DNA from: Polaromonas sp. SP1
Lineage (GTDB): Bacteria; Pseudomonadota; Gammaproteobacteria; Burkholderiales; Burkholderiaceae_C
Reading direction: 5' to 3'
NCBI RefSeq assembly: GCF_003711205.1
Contig: NZ_CP031013.1
Span: 3,824,501-3,888,500 of the forward strand
Length of the DNA: 64,000 nucleotides
Shown here: in pieces, positions 49,607 through 58,870 of the stretch
Numbering within the stretch: the stretch's first letter is position 1
How the letters are laid out: the number at the start of each line of letters is the position of its first letter
The notes under the pieces: model-generated
What the model saw: the letters and a program-made list of their open reading frames with translations, nothing else
Told to the model about the DNA's origin: nothing
Database searches by the model: none
Position numbers and translations under genes: made by a program

Positions 49607-51316
49607 TCAGAACCGCACGAGCAGCGAGCCCATCAGGCGCGGGTCTTTGCCCTGCCCCTGGCCCTGGTAGCTCGCGATGGATTTGGTCAGCGGCCACGCC
49701 GCCTCAATCGCGGCCACCACATTTCTTTCGAGGAAAAGCCGCACACCCAGGCCGGCGGAGGCCAGGCTCTGGCTGGCAGGCGTGCCGGGTGTGACGCTCC
49801 CCACCTTCCAGACCTTGCCGATGTCGTAAAAGCCGAACACCTGAAAAGACCTGACGCCCGGCATGCCGGAGGCGCCGACATAACGCGGCTCGACGCGAAA
49901 CGCCAGCGCGCGTTCACCCACCATTTCGGCCGGCTCATAGGCCCGCCCAAACTTGCGCCCGCCCAGGGCGTATTGCTCCGACGAGAGCAGCGGCGTGTTG
50001 GCCCACTGCCCGCCGACGCCCACACTGAAAGAGACATTCGGGCTCAGGAACTGCGAACGCTCGTAGTCAAACACCAGCTTGTTGAACACGCCCTTGGCGC
50101 CGGCCCGGCTCTTGAGCAGGTCGGACTCCTGCGTGCCGCCCAGCCCCTGGGTGAAGTCGACATCGAGCGCGTTCTGCCCGTCCAGCCGGTCCAGCACCCG
50201 CCAGCTGATGCCCAGGCGCAATGCACGGATGCGGTCTTCAATCACCCGCGTGCCCAGCACATTGGTATGCACATCCGAATGGTCGTACACGGCGCGGGCG
50301 ATCACGCTTTCATTGCGCGTTCTCAGCAAGGGATAAACCGCCGCCACCGACACCGTGTCGGCATTGCCACGCACATCAAACGGCGCGAGCACATCACCCG
50401 GCTGCGTGCGCGCCCTGGACACCGCCGCGGCAAGCTTGAGCCCCTCGGTCGTCACGACCTGGCTGTACGACAGCTGGGCATAGGACATCTCGGAGTTGCC
50501 GGTGCTCACGCCGACAAACCGCCACTGGTCGTTGACGCCGAGCAGCTGGTTGCCCGTCACGGCCAGGGTCGCCTGGCCCGGCCCCAGGTATTTGGAGCCG
50601 TAGTTGTCGATCGCGGCAAAACCCTCCACCCGCTTGAGGCTGGCCACCAGCGTGAGGTCGGCCGCGCCTGGCGCCTTTGACGGCGCCAGGATGCTGCGCA
50701 GTTCAACGCCGGGAAGGTCGTTGGCCAGCAGCAGGTAGTGCTCGAGCACGGCGCTCCTGATGGGCCGCGAAGCCGTGATGCGCTCACCGATCAGCGCCAG
50801 CCTTTGTGCAATGCGGGGGTTCATGCCTTCTGCTGTCTGCACGTTAACCCGGTCGATGTAGCCCTCGATCACGCGCAGCGTGAGCGTGCCGCCAGACAGC
50901 GACTGCGGCGGCACCACCACCAGCGACAGGATGTAGCCCGCATTGCGGTACATCGCCGTGAGCGACGCCGCGAGCTCCAGGATGTCGTTGCCGGTGATTT
51001 CGCGCCCGGTGTAGGTGTCGGCGCGCGCCTGCAGCACGTTGCCGGGCAGTACGGTGGCGCTTTCTATCTCGATACGCTGCAGCGTGACGCGGATGGCTCG
51101 AAGCGAGTCGGGCATGGACTCGATGGGCTCCGTGCGCAGTTGCGCCGGCGGCGGCGCCGGCGTTGCCTCGGGCTGGAAATCAAACCGTTCACGAAGCCGG
51201 CCCGGGTCGATGGTCGGCGGTGGCTGTTGTGCCAGCGAGACGGCCGGAGCAAGCACCAGCACGCCAAGGGCATAGTGAAGAACAGGGTGTATGCCATCAC
51301 CATCGGTACGCTTCAT
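49607..51316 (-). CDS. TpsB-type outer-membrane transporter (ShlB/FhaC family)
   Basis: 569 residues from the ATG at 51316 (AAGGA upstream). A signal peptide ends near SLAQQ. A Pro-rich linker leads to two POTRA domains (QRIEIESATVLPGNVLQARADTYTGREITGNDILELAASLTAMYRNAGYILSLVVVPPQSLSGGTLTLRVIEGYIDRVNVQ). The 16-strand barrel carries the VTTEG region and the conserved FERSQ-like YERSQFLS, ending LLVRF with the final Phe. It exports the TpsA exoprotein through its pore. Gene order tpsB-tpsA with a 63 bp gap is usual. Slightly above average length. Confidence 0.9.
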   Translation of the reverse strand: MKRTDGDGIHPVLHYALGVLVLAPAVSLAQQPPPTIDPGRLRERFDFQPEATPAPPPAQLRTEPIESMPDSLRAIRVTLQRIEIESATVLPGNVLQARADTYTGREITGNDILELAASLTAMYRNAGYILSLVVVPPQSLSGGTLTLRVIEGYIDRVNVQTAEGMNPRIAQRLALIGERITASRPIRSAVLEHYLLLANDLPGVELRSILAPSKAPGAADLTLVASLKRVEGFAAIDNYGSKYLGPGQATLAVTGNQLLGVNDQWRFVGVSTGNSEMSYAQLSYSQVVTTEGLKLAAAVSRARTQPGDVLAPFDVRGNADTVSVAAVYPLLRTRNESVIARAVYDHSDVHTNVLGTRVIEDRIRALRLGISWRVLDRLDGQNALDVDFTQGLGGTQESDLLKSRAGAKGVFNKLVFDYERSQFLSPNVSFSVGVGGQWANTPLLSSEQYALGGRKFGRAYEPAEMVGERALAFRVEPRYVGASGMPGVRSFQVFGFYDIGKVWKVGSVTPGTPASQSLASAGLGVRLFLERNVVAAIEAAWPLTKSIASYQGQGQGKDPRLMGSLLVRF

Positions 51317-51766
51317 TGTCCATCCTTGCGGAAAATCCTGAATCAATGGCTCCCTGGCCAGCCGGACCGAGTATTTCGGTTCTATTTTTCGTGAATTAAG
51401 TCACGGTAACCAATTGTGAAACTTGATACAAGCAAGAAAAAGTGATTAATTACTGAAGACTTTGTGGCAGAGTTTCGCGCCGGTTTTTTGGCGATGAATT
51501 CTTGCGTGTTACATCAATGCCTGTTTTGCGCCGTTTTGCGGCAAACAAATTGCGGCAATGTGATACCTCCGGCTTATTGGAAGCCGGCGCAAACCCCGCT
51601 TCACGGGTCGCGGTTTTAGAAAAGTCCTCAGGTTTGCTGTGTAAAGTTTTGGGTGCAATTGGTGCCCGCCAGCCATGCCGGGCCAGCGGCCGGCTTGCGT
51701 TATAAGCTGCAAGGCCAAAGGCAAAAAACCGGAAACGAGACCAGGAACGAAACCAGGAAGCCGCCA
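51317..51766. other. Intergenic region between tpsB and the glycosyltransferase, with hairpins
   Basis: No gene is seen in 450 bases. The part next to tpsB is AT-rich, with no clear -35/-10. The part nearer the transferase has a perfect stem CCGGCTT-attgg-AAGCCGG (51569-51587), then ACCC...GGGT within 51592-51608. A 12-bp direct repeat (GAAACGAGACCAGG/GAACGAAACCAGG type) lies around 51733-51760. It might be a structured 5' UTR for the transferase gene. I compared it with the c-di-GMP riboswitch pattern and could not match it. Confidence 0.4.
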
Positions 51767-52675
51767 GTGAAGGTTCACGTCTATACCGATATCGAGACCT
51801 TGTTCGGCCGCGCCTCGCGTGTGTGGATGGACACGCTCCTGGAGGCCGGGCATGAGGTGGAGCTCGTTGACCTGGGCACCAACACCGAGGCCCCCTTGCC
51901 CGACGTGGGCGCCGCTGATGTCAATGTGCTCATCGCCGGCATTTACGCCCTGCCGCGCTTTGCAAAACAGGGGCTGCCGCGCCACGGCAAACACCTGCTC
52001 TGGATGTTTGACCCATTGACCAAAAATGAAGCCTCGGTGCACCGCCACAAGGCCGCCCTGTTTGATGCACTGGCGCCAAAGCTGCACGCGGTCATGGCGA
52101 TGGACGCTTGCATCGGGCGCTACATCGCGCAGCATTTTCCGGCGCTTGCCGTCTTTTACCTGCCCTACCTGGTGGCCGGCAAACATGTGCGCGCACCGAT
52201 TCCTGAATCACAGCGCAACAGGGGCGTCATCCTGCTGGGCGGAGACACTCCGCGGCGGCGCGAAGCCGAAAAACATTTCCAGGGCGCAAAGACGCCGCTG
52301 GACGCCGAGTTCATCTGGAGCGGCATGTGGGGTGCCGCCCGCGACGCCTGCCGCGCCGGGGCGCGCATCAGCCTGAGCATTCATGCGGATGCCGAACACA
52401 CCTACTTCGACCAGTTCCGCGCTTTTGAGACCTGGGCTGCAGGCACCGTGGTGGTCTCCGACCCTTTTGATGGCTGGGAGAGTTTCGGCATCGAGCCGGG
52501 TGTGCACCTGGCCATGGCGGCGCCGCAAGAAATGCCGCAGCTGTGCGCAGAGCTGCTGGCCGATGCGCCGCGGCGCGAAGCCATGGTGCAGGCCTCCCAG
52601 AAACTGCTGCGCGAGCGCTTTTCCCCGGCCGCGTGGCAGGGCCGCATGCTCTCCATGATCGAAAGCGTCGCCTGA
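51767..52675 (+). CDS. CgeB-like glycosyltransferase
   Basis: 302 residues if it starts at the GTG 51767, which has AGGA 8 nt upstream. KVHVYTDIETLFGRASRVWMDTLLEAGHEVELVDLG is a Rossmann-type start. The C-terminal half, YFDQFRAFETWAAGTVVVSDPFDGWESFGIEPGVHLAMAAPQEMPQLCAELLADAPRREAMVQASQKLLRERFSPAAWQGRML, matches the Glyco_trans_1_2 / CgeB ending. It is soluble. The next gene on the other side is the tpsB-tpsA pair, so it may glycosylate TpsA. Donor and acceptor are not known. Confidence 0.6.
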   Translation: MKVHVYTDIETLFGRASRVWMDTLLEAGHEVELVDLGTNTEAPLPDVGAADVNVLIAGIYALPRFAKQGLPRHGKHLLWMFDPLTKNEASVHRHKAALFDALAPKLHAVMAMDACIGRYIAQHFPALAVFYLPYLVAGKHVRAPIPESQRNRGVILLGGDTPRRREAEKHFQGAKTPLDAEFIWSGMWGAARDACRAGARISLSIHADAEHTYFDQFRAFETWAAGTVVVSDPFDGWESFGIEPGVHLAMAAPQEMPQLCAELLADAPRREAMVQASQKLLRERFSPAAWQGRMLSMIESVA

Positions 52676-52710
52676 GCTCGCAGAACCTTTCGAGAGAAGA
52701 ACTGGTTGGC

Positions 52711-53817
52711 TTGCGACTGGCGAGCCATCGGCTGGTATCGCCCTTTTCAACCAGGCGCATAGAGCAGGCGGTGCAGTGGTCCGGCGCCGTGCAGGCGCAG
52801 GAATACACCCATGCCCGGTGGGCTATCGGCTCCCGGTTTGCGCCGGCAGCATCAGCGACCGACACCTCCATTGAACAGGCTGTGGCCAAACGCAAGGTGA
52901 TCCGCACCTGGGCCTTGCGCGGCACCCTGCACCTGGTGGCGGCGGCCGACGTGCGATGGCTGCTGGCGCTGGCCGCGCCCGCGCTGCTCACGCGCACGGC
53001 GGCCAGCTATCGAGACGCGAAACTGGACGCGGCGGCCTTCCGCAAAATCCTTCCGGCCGTCCGGCAATGCCTCGAAGGCGGCCAGCAATTGACGCGCGCG
53101 GCACTTTTTGAAGAACTTGCCCGCCGCCGCATAGACACCGGGGGCCATCGCGGCGGGCTCATCCTGTACCGCGCCGCGCAAACCGGGTTGATCTGCCTGG
53201 GCCTGCCGAGCGGCAAACAAGCCACCTATACCTTGCTTGATGAATGGCTGCCGCAACCCGCAGAAGCACCGGAGCCCTCACGCGAAGACGGCCTCAAGCG
53301 GCTCGCACAACGCTACTTCACCAGCCACGGCCCGGCCACCCTGGCCGACTTCACCTGGTGGTCAGGGCTGGCCGCAGGTGAAGCCAAGGCAGCGCTGGAG
53401 ATGGCCCTGCCAGGCCTGTCAGAAGCGCTGCATGCGGGCAGCACGGTCTGGTGGTCAGCGCGTACGCCGGTGCCAAGCGCATCACCAATCAGCACTCCGA
53501 TGGTGCATCTTCTCGCTGGTTTTGATGAATACCTGTTGGGTTACACCGACCGCACACCCATCATCGACAAGGCGCAGGCGGGGAAGGTGATGACGCCGAA
53601 CGGCCTCTTTCGGCCGGCCCTGCTGGTGGATGGCCGGGTGGCCGGAACCTGGCAAGCCGAAACCAGAGAGGGCGCACTCGTCCTGAGTGTTGCGCCGTTC
53701 GCCCCTGCGCTGCTTTCCCGCAAGGCCGGCGCTGCATTGCAAGAGGCTGCACAGCGCCATGCAGCATTCAACGGTCTCGCACTGGGTGAGATCCGCAACG
53801 GTATTGCGCCGAAGTAA
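52711..53817 (+). CDS. Winged-helix DNA glycosylase-like protein (AlkZ/YcaQ, HTH_42 family)
   Basis: About 368 residues; the start is uncertain because no ATG lies in a suitable place. TTG 52711 is chosen here; CTG 52702 has GAGAGAAG closer upstream. Family blocks are RRIEQAVQWSGAVQAQEYTHARWAIGSRF, KVIRTWALRGTLHLVAAADVRWLLAL, RYFTSHGPATLADFTWWSGL and LAGFDEYLLGYTDR. The QAQEY element is near the QxQ-type active site of AlkZ-family glycosylases that unhook interstrand crosslinks. Function in this case is inferred. It follows the glycosyltransferase with 35 bp. Confidence 0.7.
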   Translation: MRLASHRLVSPFSTRRIEQAVQWSGAVQAQEYTHARWAIGSRFAPAASATDTSIEQAVAKRKVIRTWALRGTLHLVAAADVRWLLALAAPALLTRTAASYRDAKLDAAAFRKILPAVRQCLEGGQQLTRAALFEELARRRIDTGGHRGGLILYRAAQTGLICLGLPSGKQATYTLLDEWLPQPAEAPEPSREDGLKRLAQRYFTSHGPATLADFTWWSGLAAGEAKAALEMALPGLSEALHAGSTVWWSARTPVPSASPISTPMVHLLAGFDEYLLGYTDRTPIIDKAQAGKVMTPNGLFRPALLVDGRVAGTWQAETREGALVLSVAPFAPALLSRKAGAALQEAAQRHAAFNGLALGEIRNGIAPK

Positions 53818-54032
53818 TTCACAGCAGTCCGACGCGGCCGCAGTGGTCACGCGCATGAATGGCAAGGGTTTACCCCATCGAACTTTGTCCGCCGCCGCAA
53901 GTCATCACATTACTCGGGTATAGACGCTGCAGGTGCATTTGACGTGCACCGGCGCTACTATCCGCCGAGCCTGTTAACAGGCCCTGGTCTTCCGCCCATC
54001 CTGGTTCCTTTCAAATAATGAGGAGTGCATCC

Positions 54033-54536
54033 ATGGCAAAACTGAACGTCAACGGTGTCGTGCGTGAGTTTGAGGCGGAGGAGGACACACCGCTGCTGTG
54101 GGTCATCCGCGAGCAGCTTGGCCTGACCGGCACCAAATATGGCTGCGGCATTGCGGCCTGCGGCGCCTGCACCGTGCACCTCGACGGCGTCCCCACACGC
54201 AGCTGTGTGCGGCCCGTCTCCACGGTGGGCCCGACCGAAAAAATCGTGACCATCGAAGGCCTGTCACCTGACGGCTCACACCCCATCCAGAAGGCCTGGG
54301 TGGCGCTGGACGTTCCGCAGTGCGGCTACTGCCAGTGCGGCATGGTGATGACGGCAGCGGCGCTGATCAAGGCCAAACCGAACCCGACGGATGCCGACAT
54401 CAACGAGGCGATGAGCAACATCTGCCGCTGCGGCACCTACAACCGCATCCGTGCCGCCATCAAGGTCGTTGCCGCCGGTGGCAACACCAAGAGCGCAGCG
54501 CTCTCTATTCAACACACCGACGGGAGCACGACATGA
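54033..54536 (+). CDS. iorA: (2Fe-2S) small subunit of molybdenum hydroxylase, copy 2
   Basis: 167 residues with GAGGAG 9 nt before the ATG. The first Fe-S loop is [23 protein letters not shown], the second cluster [18 protein letters not shown] with [11 protein letters not shown]. Compared with copy 1 it has an extra Cys in QCGYCQCG and a C-terminal tail ([14 protein letters not shown]). The ATG of the large subunit overlaps its stop by 4 bp. It is the first gene of an operon that continues into soxXYZA. Confidence 0.87.
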   Translation: MAKLNVNGVVREFEAEEDTPLLWVIREQLGLTGTKYGCGIAACGACTVHLDGVPTRSCVRPVSTVGPTEKIVTIEGLSPDGSHPIQKAWVALDVPQCGYCQCGMVMTAAALIKAKPNPTDADINEAMSNICRCGTYNRIRAAIKVVAAGGNTKSAALSIQHTDGSTT

Positions 54537-56743
54537 ACGCGCCCTCCTCCACGACCTCCTCCACCTCCCCACGCCTGTCGCGCCGCCGTTTCCTGGCGTC
54601 AAGCGCATCGGCCGGCCTCATCGTCGGTTTTCACATTCCATTTGGCAGCGCGGCCCTCGCCCAGGGCGCAGCCTCACCGGAGATCAATGCCTGGGTCGTG
54701 GTACGCCCCGACGACACGGTGGTGATTCGCATCGCCCGTTCTGAAATGGGTCAGGGCAGCTTGACGGGCCTGGCGCAACTGGTGGCCGAAGAACTCGAAT
54801 GCGACTGGGCCAAGGTCACTACCGAATACCCCACACCCGGGCAAAACCTGGCACGCAACCGGGCCTGGGGCAATTTCTCGACCGGCGGCAGCCGCGGCAT
54901 CCGCGAGTCGCACGACTACGTGCGCAAGGGCGGCGCCACCGCCCGCATGATGCTGGTGCAGGCCGCGGCCGACGAATGGAAGGTGCCGGCGTCCGAATGC
55001 ACGGCGGCCAACAGCGTGATCACGCACACGCCCTCGGGGCGCAAGACCACCTACGGCAAGGTCGCCGTCGCGGCGGCCAAGGTGGCGCCGCCTGCGGCCC
55101 CCACGCTGAAAGACCCGAAAGACTGGAAGCTGGTGGGCAAGCGCCTGGCCCGGCTGGACACGCTGGACAAAGTCACCGGCAAGCAAATCTACGGCGCAGA
55201 CCTGAAGCTGCCCGGCATGCTCAATGCCGCCATCAAGGACTGCCCGGTGTTCGGCGGCAAGGTCAAAAGCTTCAATGCCGCCGCGATTGAAAAACGCCCC
55301 GGCGTGAAGAAGGTCGTGGCCGTCGGCGACAGCGCGGTGGCGGTGGTGGCCGACACCTGGTGGCGCGCCAAGACCGCGCTTGACGCGCTACCCATCGAAT
55401 GGGACTACGGCCCCAACGTCGCGAACTCCAGCGCCACGGTGGCCGCGATGCTCAAGGCCGGGCTGGACGCGCCCGATGCCGCCGTCGGCAACCAGAACGG
55501 CGACGCCAAAGCCGCGCTGGCAAGCGCTGCGCGCAAGATCGAAGCGGTGTATTCCTACCCGCACCAGAACCACGCCACCATGGAGCCCATGAACGCGACA
55601 GCGCGCTGGACGTCCGAGCGCTGCGAAGTCTGGACACCCACGCAAAACGGCGAAGCCGCGCTGGCCGCCACCTCCGAGGCGGCGGGCCTGCCGGCGGCCC
55701 AATGCGAGGTCTACAAGATCCACCTGGGCGGCGGCTTCGGGCGGCGCGGCGCAGTGCACGACTGGGTGCGCCAGGCGGTCGACATCGCCAAACAAATGCC
55801 GGGCGTGCCGGTCAAGCTGCTCTGGTCGCGTGAAGAAGACATGCTGCACGGCCGCTACCACCCCGTCACGCAGTGCAAGCTGCAGGCCGGGCTGGACGCG
55901 CAGGGCAATGTCACCGCGCTGCACATGCGCATCTCGGGCCAGTCCATCCTGGCAGGGGTGTTTCCGCAAAACATCAAGAACGGGCTGGACCCCGTGCAGT
56001 TCCAGGGCCTGAATGCGCCCGGGCCTGAAGCGTCCATCGGCTACAGCTTTCCCAACCTGCTGATTGACCACGCGATGCGCAACCCCAGCGTGCCGCCCGG
56101 CTTCTGGCGCGGTGTGAACCTGAACCAGAATGCGATTTACCTCGAGTCCTTCATCGATGAAATCGCCTTCGCCACGAAGCAGGACCCGCTGGCCTTGCGG
56201 CGCAAGCTGATGACCAACCATCCCAAACACCTGGCCGTGCTCAACGCCGTGGCCGAGCGCGTGAAGTGGGATGTGCCGCCGCCCGATGTCGGCGGCCAGA
56301 AGGTCTACCGTGGGCTGGCGCAGACCATGGGCTTCGGCAGCTATGTGGCGGCCTGCGCGGAGGTGTCGGTGAACAACGAAGGCGAGCTCAAAATCCACCG
56401 CATCGTGGCCGCGACCGACCCGGGCTACGCCGTCAATCCGCAGCAGATCGAGGCGCAGGTCGAAGGCTCTTTTTCCTATGGCCTGTCGGCAGCGCTTTTT
56501 GGCGAGTGCACGCAAAAAGACGGCCGCATCGAGCAGGACAACTTCAGCACCTACCCCGTCGTGCAGATGCATCACATGCCCGCGGTGGAAACCATCATCG
56601 TGGCCTCGGGCGGCTTCTGGGGCGGCGTGGGCGAGCCGACCATCGCGGTGGCCGCGCCTGCGGTGCTGAACGCGGTGTTTGCCGCGACCGGCAAACGCAT
56701 ACGCGACCTGCCGCTGAAGAACCACAGCCTGAAGAAGGCTTGA
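54533..56743 (+). CDS. iorB: Molybdenum hydroxylase large subunit (isoquinoline 1-oxidoreductase beta type), copy 2
   Basis: 736 residues. A twin-arginine signal is present ([21 protein letters not shown]). Mature marks: [55 protein letters not shown] and the active-site region [21 protein letters not shown], with the catalytic Glu in place. It is divergent enough from copy 1 to be an older paralogue with another substrate. It ends 7 bp before soxX. This link to sox genes suggests that it oxidises a sulfur or related compound, or at least feeds the same cytochromes, but this is inference. Confidence 0.83.
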   Translation: MNAPSSTTSSTSPRLSRRRFLASSASAGLIVGFHIPFGSAALAQGAASPEINAWVVVRPDDTVVIRIARSEMGQGSLTGLAQLVAEELECDWAKVTTEYPTPGQNLARNRAWGNFSTGGSRGIRESHDYVRKGGATARMMLVQAAADEWKVPASECTAANSVITHTPSGRKTTYGKVAVAAAKVAPPAAPTLKDPKDWKLVGKRLARLDTLDKVTGKQIYGADLKLPGMLNAAIKDCPVFGGKVKSFNAAAIEKRPGVKKVVAVGDSAVAVVADTWWRAKTALDALPIEWDYGPNVANSSATVAAMLKAGLDAPDAAVGNQNGDAKAALASAARKIEAVYSYPHQNHATMEPMNATARWTSERCEVWTPTQNGEAALAATSEAAGLPAAQCEVYKIHLGGGFGRRGAVHDWVRQAVDIAKQMPGVPVKLLWSREEDMLHGRYHPVTQCKLQAGLDAQGNVTALHMRISGQSILAGVFPQNIKNGLDPVQFQGLNAPGPEASIGYSFPNLLIDHAMRNPSVPPGFWRGVNLNQNAIYLESFIDEIAFATKQDPLALRRKLMTNHPKHLAVLNAVAERVKWDVPPPDVGGQKVYRGLAQTMGFGSYVAACAEVSVNNEGELKIHRIVAATDPGYAVNPQQIEAQVEGSFSYGLSAALFGECTQKDGRIEQDNFSTYPVVQMHHMPAVETIIVASGGFWGGVGEPTIAVAAPAVLNAVFAATGKRIRDLPLKNHSLKKA

Positions 56744-56750
56744 CGAACGC

Positions 56751-57203
56751 ATGACCTGGCAAGGGGCCATCGCCGGCGGGATGATGATGATGGTGCCCTG
56801 GACCAGCTTTGCGCAGCAGGCGGCGCCCCCTGGTGAGCTTCGCGTGGCTGGCGATGCCATCCCGCAAACGCTGACAGGCACGCCCGGCGACGCGGCGCGC
56901 GGCCGGGCCATCGTCGCCAACCGCCAGCTGGGCCTGTGCCTGCTCTGCCACACCGGCCCCATTCCCGAAGAGCGCTTTCAGGGCAACCTGGCGCCTGATC
57001 TTTCAGGTGCAGGCACACGGTGGACTGAAGGGCAGCTGCGCCTGCGCATCGCCGACGCGCAGCGCCTGAACCCGGCCAGCATCATGCCGGCCTACTACCG
57101 CACCGATGGACTGGTGCGCGTGAATGCAAGCTGGCAGGGCAAGCCGCTGCTGGAGGCGCAGCAGATTGAAGACGTCGTGGCTTTCTTGCTGACGCTAAAG
57201 TGA
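56751..57203 (+). CDS. soxX: SoxX-type monoheme cytochrome c
   Basis: 150 residues. The signal peptide is short and Met-rich (GAIAGGMMMMVPWTSFAQQ). The heme motif CLLCH at about residue 64 is followed by DLSGAGTRWTEGQLRLRIADAQRLNPASIMPAYYRTDGLVRV, and KPLLEAQQIEDVVAFLLTL, all typical of SoxX; M of IMPAYY is the axial ligand. In SoxAX it accepts electrons during linkage of thiosulfate to SoxY. It follows iorB and is followed by soxY, Z and A. It could also take electrons from the Ior complex. Confidence 0.85.
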   Translation: MTWQGAIAGGMMMMVPWTSFAQQAAPPGELRVAGDAIPQTLTGTPGDAARGRAIVANRQLGLCLLCHTGPIPEERFQGNLAPDLSGAGTRWTEGQLRLRIADAQRLNPASIMPAYYRTDGLVRVNASWQGKPLLEAQQIEDVVAFLLTLK

Positions 57204-57207
57204 ACTC

Positions 57208-57681
57208 ATGACCACCACAGACAATCCCCACGCTTTCAAACGACGCCGCATTTTGGCCGGTGCGGCCGGCATGGGCCTGAGCGTCGTTTTTCGCCCTGCA
57301 GCCGCACAGGCCGATGAGCTTGCCGCAGCGGTGGCGGCCTACGCCCAGGGCGCCCCGGTGCGCGCAGGCAAAGTCAAACTGGATGTCGCCGAGCTGGTGG
57401 ACAACGGCAACGTGGTACCCATCACTGTCACGGTAGAAAGCCCCATGACAGCGGCGGACCACGTGAAAGGCATCGCTGTTTTCAACGCAAAAAATCCCCA
57501 GCGCGATGTGGCGCGCTTTACCCTCGGCCCGCGCGCCGGCAAGGCCAGCGTGACCACACGCATCCGCCTGGCCACATCGCAGCAACTGGTGGCCGTTGCG
57601 CAGATGAGCGACGGCAGCTACTGGTCGCATACCGTCAACGTGATCGTGACCTTGGCAGCCTGCATCGAGGGGGACATTTAA
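57208..57681 (+). CDS. soxY: SoxY, sulfur-carrier protein with atypical C-terminus
   Basis: 157 residues. A twin-arginine signal (KRRRILAGAAGMGLSVVF) precedes the SoxY domain with VELVDNGNVVPITVTVESPMTAADHVKGIAVFNAKNPQRDVARFTLGP. SoxY carries the sulfur substrate on a Cys near its end, normally in a glycine-rich GGCGG tail that swings between enzymes. Here the end is VTLAACIEGDI: the Cys is present but the glycines are not, and five residues follow it. This could limit flexibility or define a different partner. The next gene starts inside its stop codon. Confidence 0.85.
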   Translation: MTTTDNPHAFKRRRILAGAAGMGLSVVFRPAAAQADELAAAVAAYAQGAPVRAGKVKLDVAELVDNGNVVPITVTVESPMTAADHVKGIAVFNAKNPQRDVARFTLGPRAGKASVTTRIRLATSQQLVAVAQMSDGSYWSHTVNVIVTLAACIEGDI

Positions 57682-58004
57682 TGGCACGCACCCTCATCAA
57701 TGCCCCCACCACTGCCAAACGCGGCGAAGTCATCGAGATACGCACCACCATCGGCCACCCGATGGAAACCGGTTTTCGCCCCGGCGAAGACGGCAAGACC
57801 CTGCCGCGCAACATCATCCAGCGCTTTAGCTGCCGGTACAACGGCGAGCTTGTCTTCAGCGCGGAGTTGTTCTCTGCCGTGTCGGCCAATCCGTATATCG
57901 CCTTTCACACTGTCGCCACCGACACCGGCACCCTGGTGCTGAGCTGGGAAGGCGATAACGGCTTTGCGCAGACTGAAAGCATCAGCCTGACCGTCACGGC
58001 ATGA
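57681..58004 (+). CDS. soxZ: SoxZ, partner of SoxY
   Basis: 107 residues. No signal peptide; it is exported with SoxY by the Tat system. RTLINAPTTAKRGEVIEIRTTIGHPMETGFRPGEDGKTLPRNIIQRFSCRYNGELVFSAELFSAVSANPYIAFHTVATDTGTLVLSWEGDNGFAQTESISLTVT is the complete SoxZ immunoglobulin-like fold. It shares one base with the stop of soxY and overlaps soxA by 4 bp, so translation of the whole block is coupled. Confidence 0.9.
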   Translation: MARTLINAPTTAKRGEVIEIRTTIGHPMETGFRPGEDGKTLPRNIIQRFSCRYNGELVFSAELFSAVSANPYIAFHTVATDTGTLVLSWEGDNGFAQTESISLTVTA

Positions 58005-58777
58005 CGCGAACCGTCGCCTGCCTGCTGTCGTTGTTCTTCCTCGCGGGGCACGCCGCCTCGCAACCGGCGCCCAAGGAGGCCCGCCGCTCGGGCTACGACT
58101 TCATGGGTGCCTCCACACAGGCCATGCAGAAGGACGACACCCTCAACCCCGGCATGCTGTGGGTCAAGGACGGCGAAGTTTTGTGGAATCAGCCCGCCGG
58201 TGCCAGCGGCAAGGCTTGCGTGAGCTGCCACGCGGCAGCGCAAAGCAGCATGCGCGGCGTGGCGGCACGCTACCCCGCGTTCGAACCAAACCTGGGCCGG
58301 CCCGTGGCCTTGGGCCAGCGCATCAACCAATGCCGCCAGCAGCACCAGCAGGCCGCGCCGCTGCGCGCCGAAAGCCAGGAGCTGCTGGCCCTTGAAAGTT
58401 ATGTCGCGCTCCAATCCCGCGGCCTGCCGCTGGCGCCGCCTGACGACGCCCGGCTGGAGCCGTTCCGCCGGCGCGGCGAGCAGCTCTTCATGCAGCGCAT
58501 CGGCCAGCTGAATTTGTCATGCGCGCAATGCCACGACGGCCTGGCCGGCAGGCGCCTGGGCAGCAGCGTGATCCCCGAGGCACACCCCACAGGCTACCCG
58601 GTGTACCGGCTTGAGTGGCAGGCAATGGGCTCCCTGCAGCGCCGCCTGCGCGGCTGCATGAGCGGTGTGCGCGCCGAGCCCTTTGCCTATGGCGCGCAAG
58701 AGCTGGTGGAACTGGAGCTCTACCTGAACGCCCGCGCGAAGGGCATGCCGCTGGAGTCACCCGGCGTGCGGCCCTGA
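58001..58777 (+). CDS. soxA: SoxA, diheme cytochrome c of the SoxAX complex
   Basis: 258 residues. A signal peptide (SLFFLAGHAAS) is followed by two heme attachment motifs, CVSCH at about residue 75 and CAQCH at about 172. The catalytic heme ligand Cys is in RLRGCMSGVRAEPF, which matches the persulfidated Cys of SoxA. SoxAX couples thiosulfate to the SoxY Cys in the periplasm. It ends the operon; soxB is not in the window, so the second module is incomplete by itself. Confidence 0.87.
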   Translation: MTRTVACLLSLFFLAGHAASQPAPKEARRSGYDFMGASTQAMQKDDTLNPGMLWVKDGEVLWNQPAGASGKACVSCHAAAQSSMRGVAARYPAFEPNLGRPVALGQRINQCRQQHQQAAPLRAESQELLALESYVALQSRGLPLAPPDDARLEPFRRRGEQLFMQRIGQLNLSCAQCHDGLAGRRLGSSVIPEAHPTGYPVYRLEWQAMGSLQRRLRGCMSGVRAEPFAYGAQELVELELYLNARAKGMPLESPGVRP

Positions 58778-58870
58778 CTAGCGGGGTTTGAACGCAGGGC
58801 TTCACCGGTTGCCTTTGCGGTGGCCGCCGCATACGATGGCCCGGCTACAACCAACAACGAGGGAGTCGGG

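Noticed and set aside
51541-51640. Cyclic di-GMP (GEMM) riboswitch
   Set aside because: GCAAAC motifs and two hairpins looked suggestive, but the order of conserved elements (GAAA loop, GGGACGCAAAGCC, CCUAA) is not found on either strand.
54320-54532. Longer N-terminus for the second iorB
   Set aside because: The region codes for iorA in another frame; the ATG at 54533 overlaps its stop and directly gives the Tat signal.
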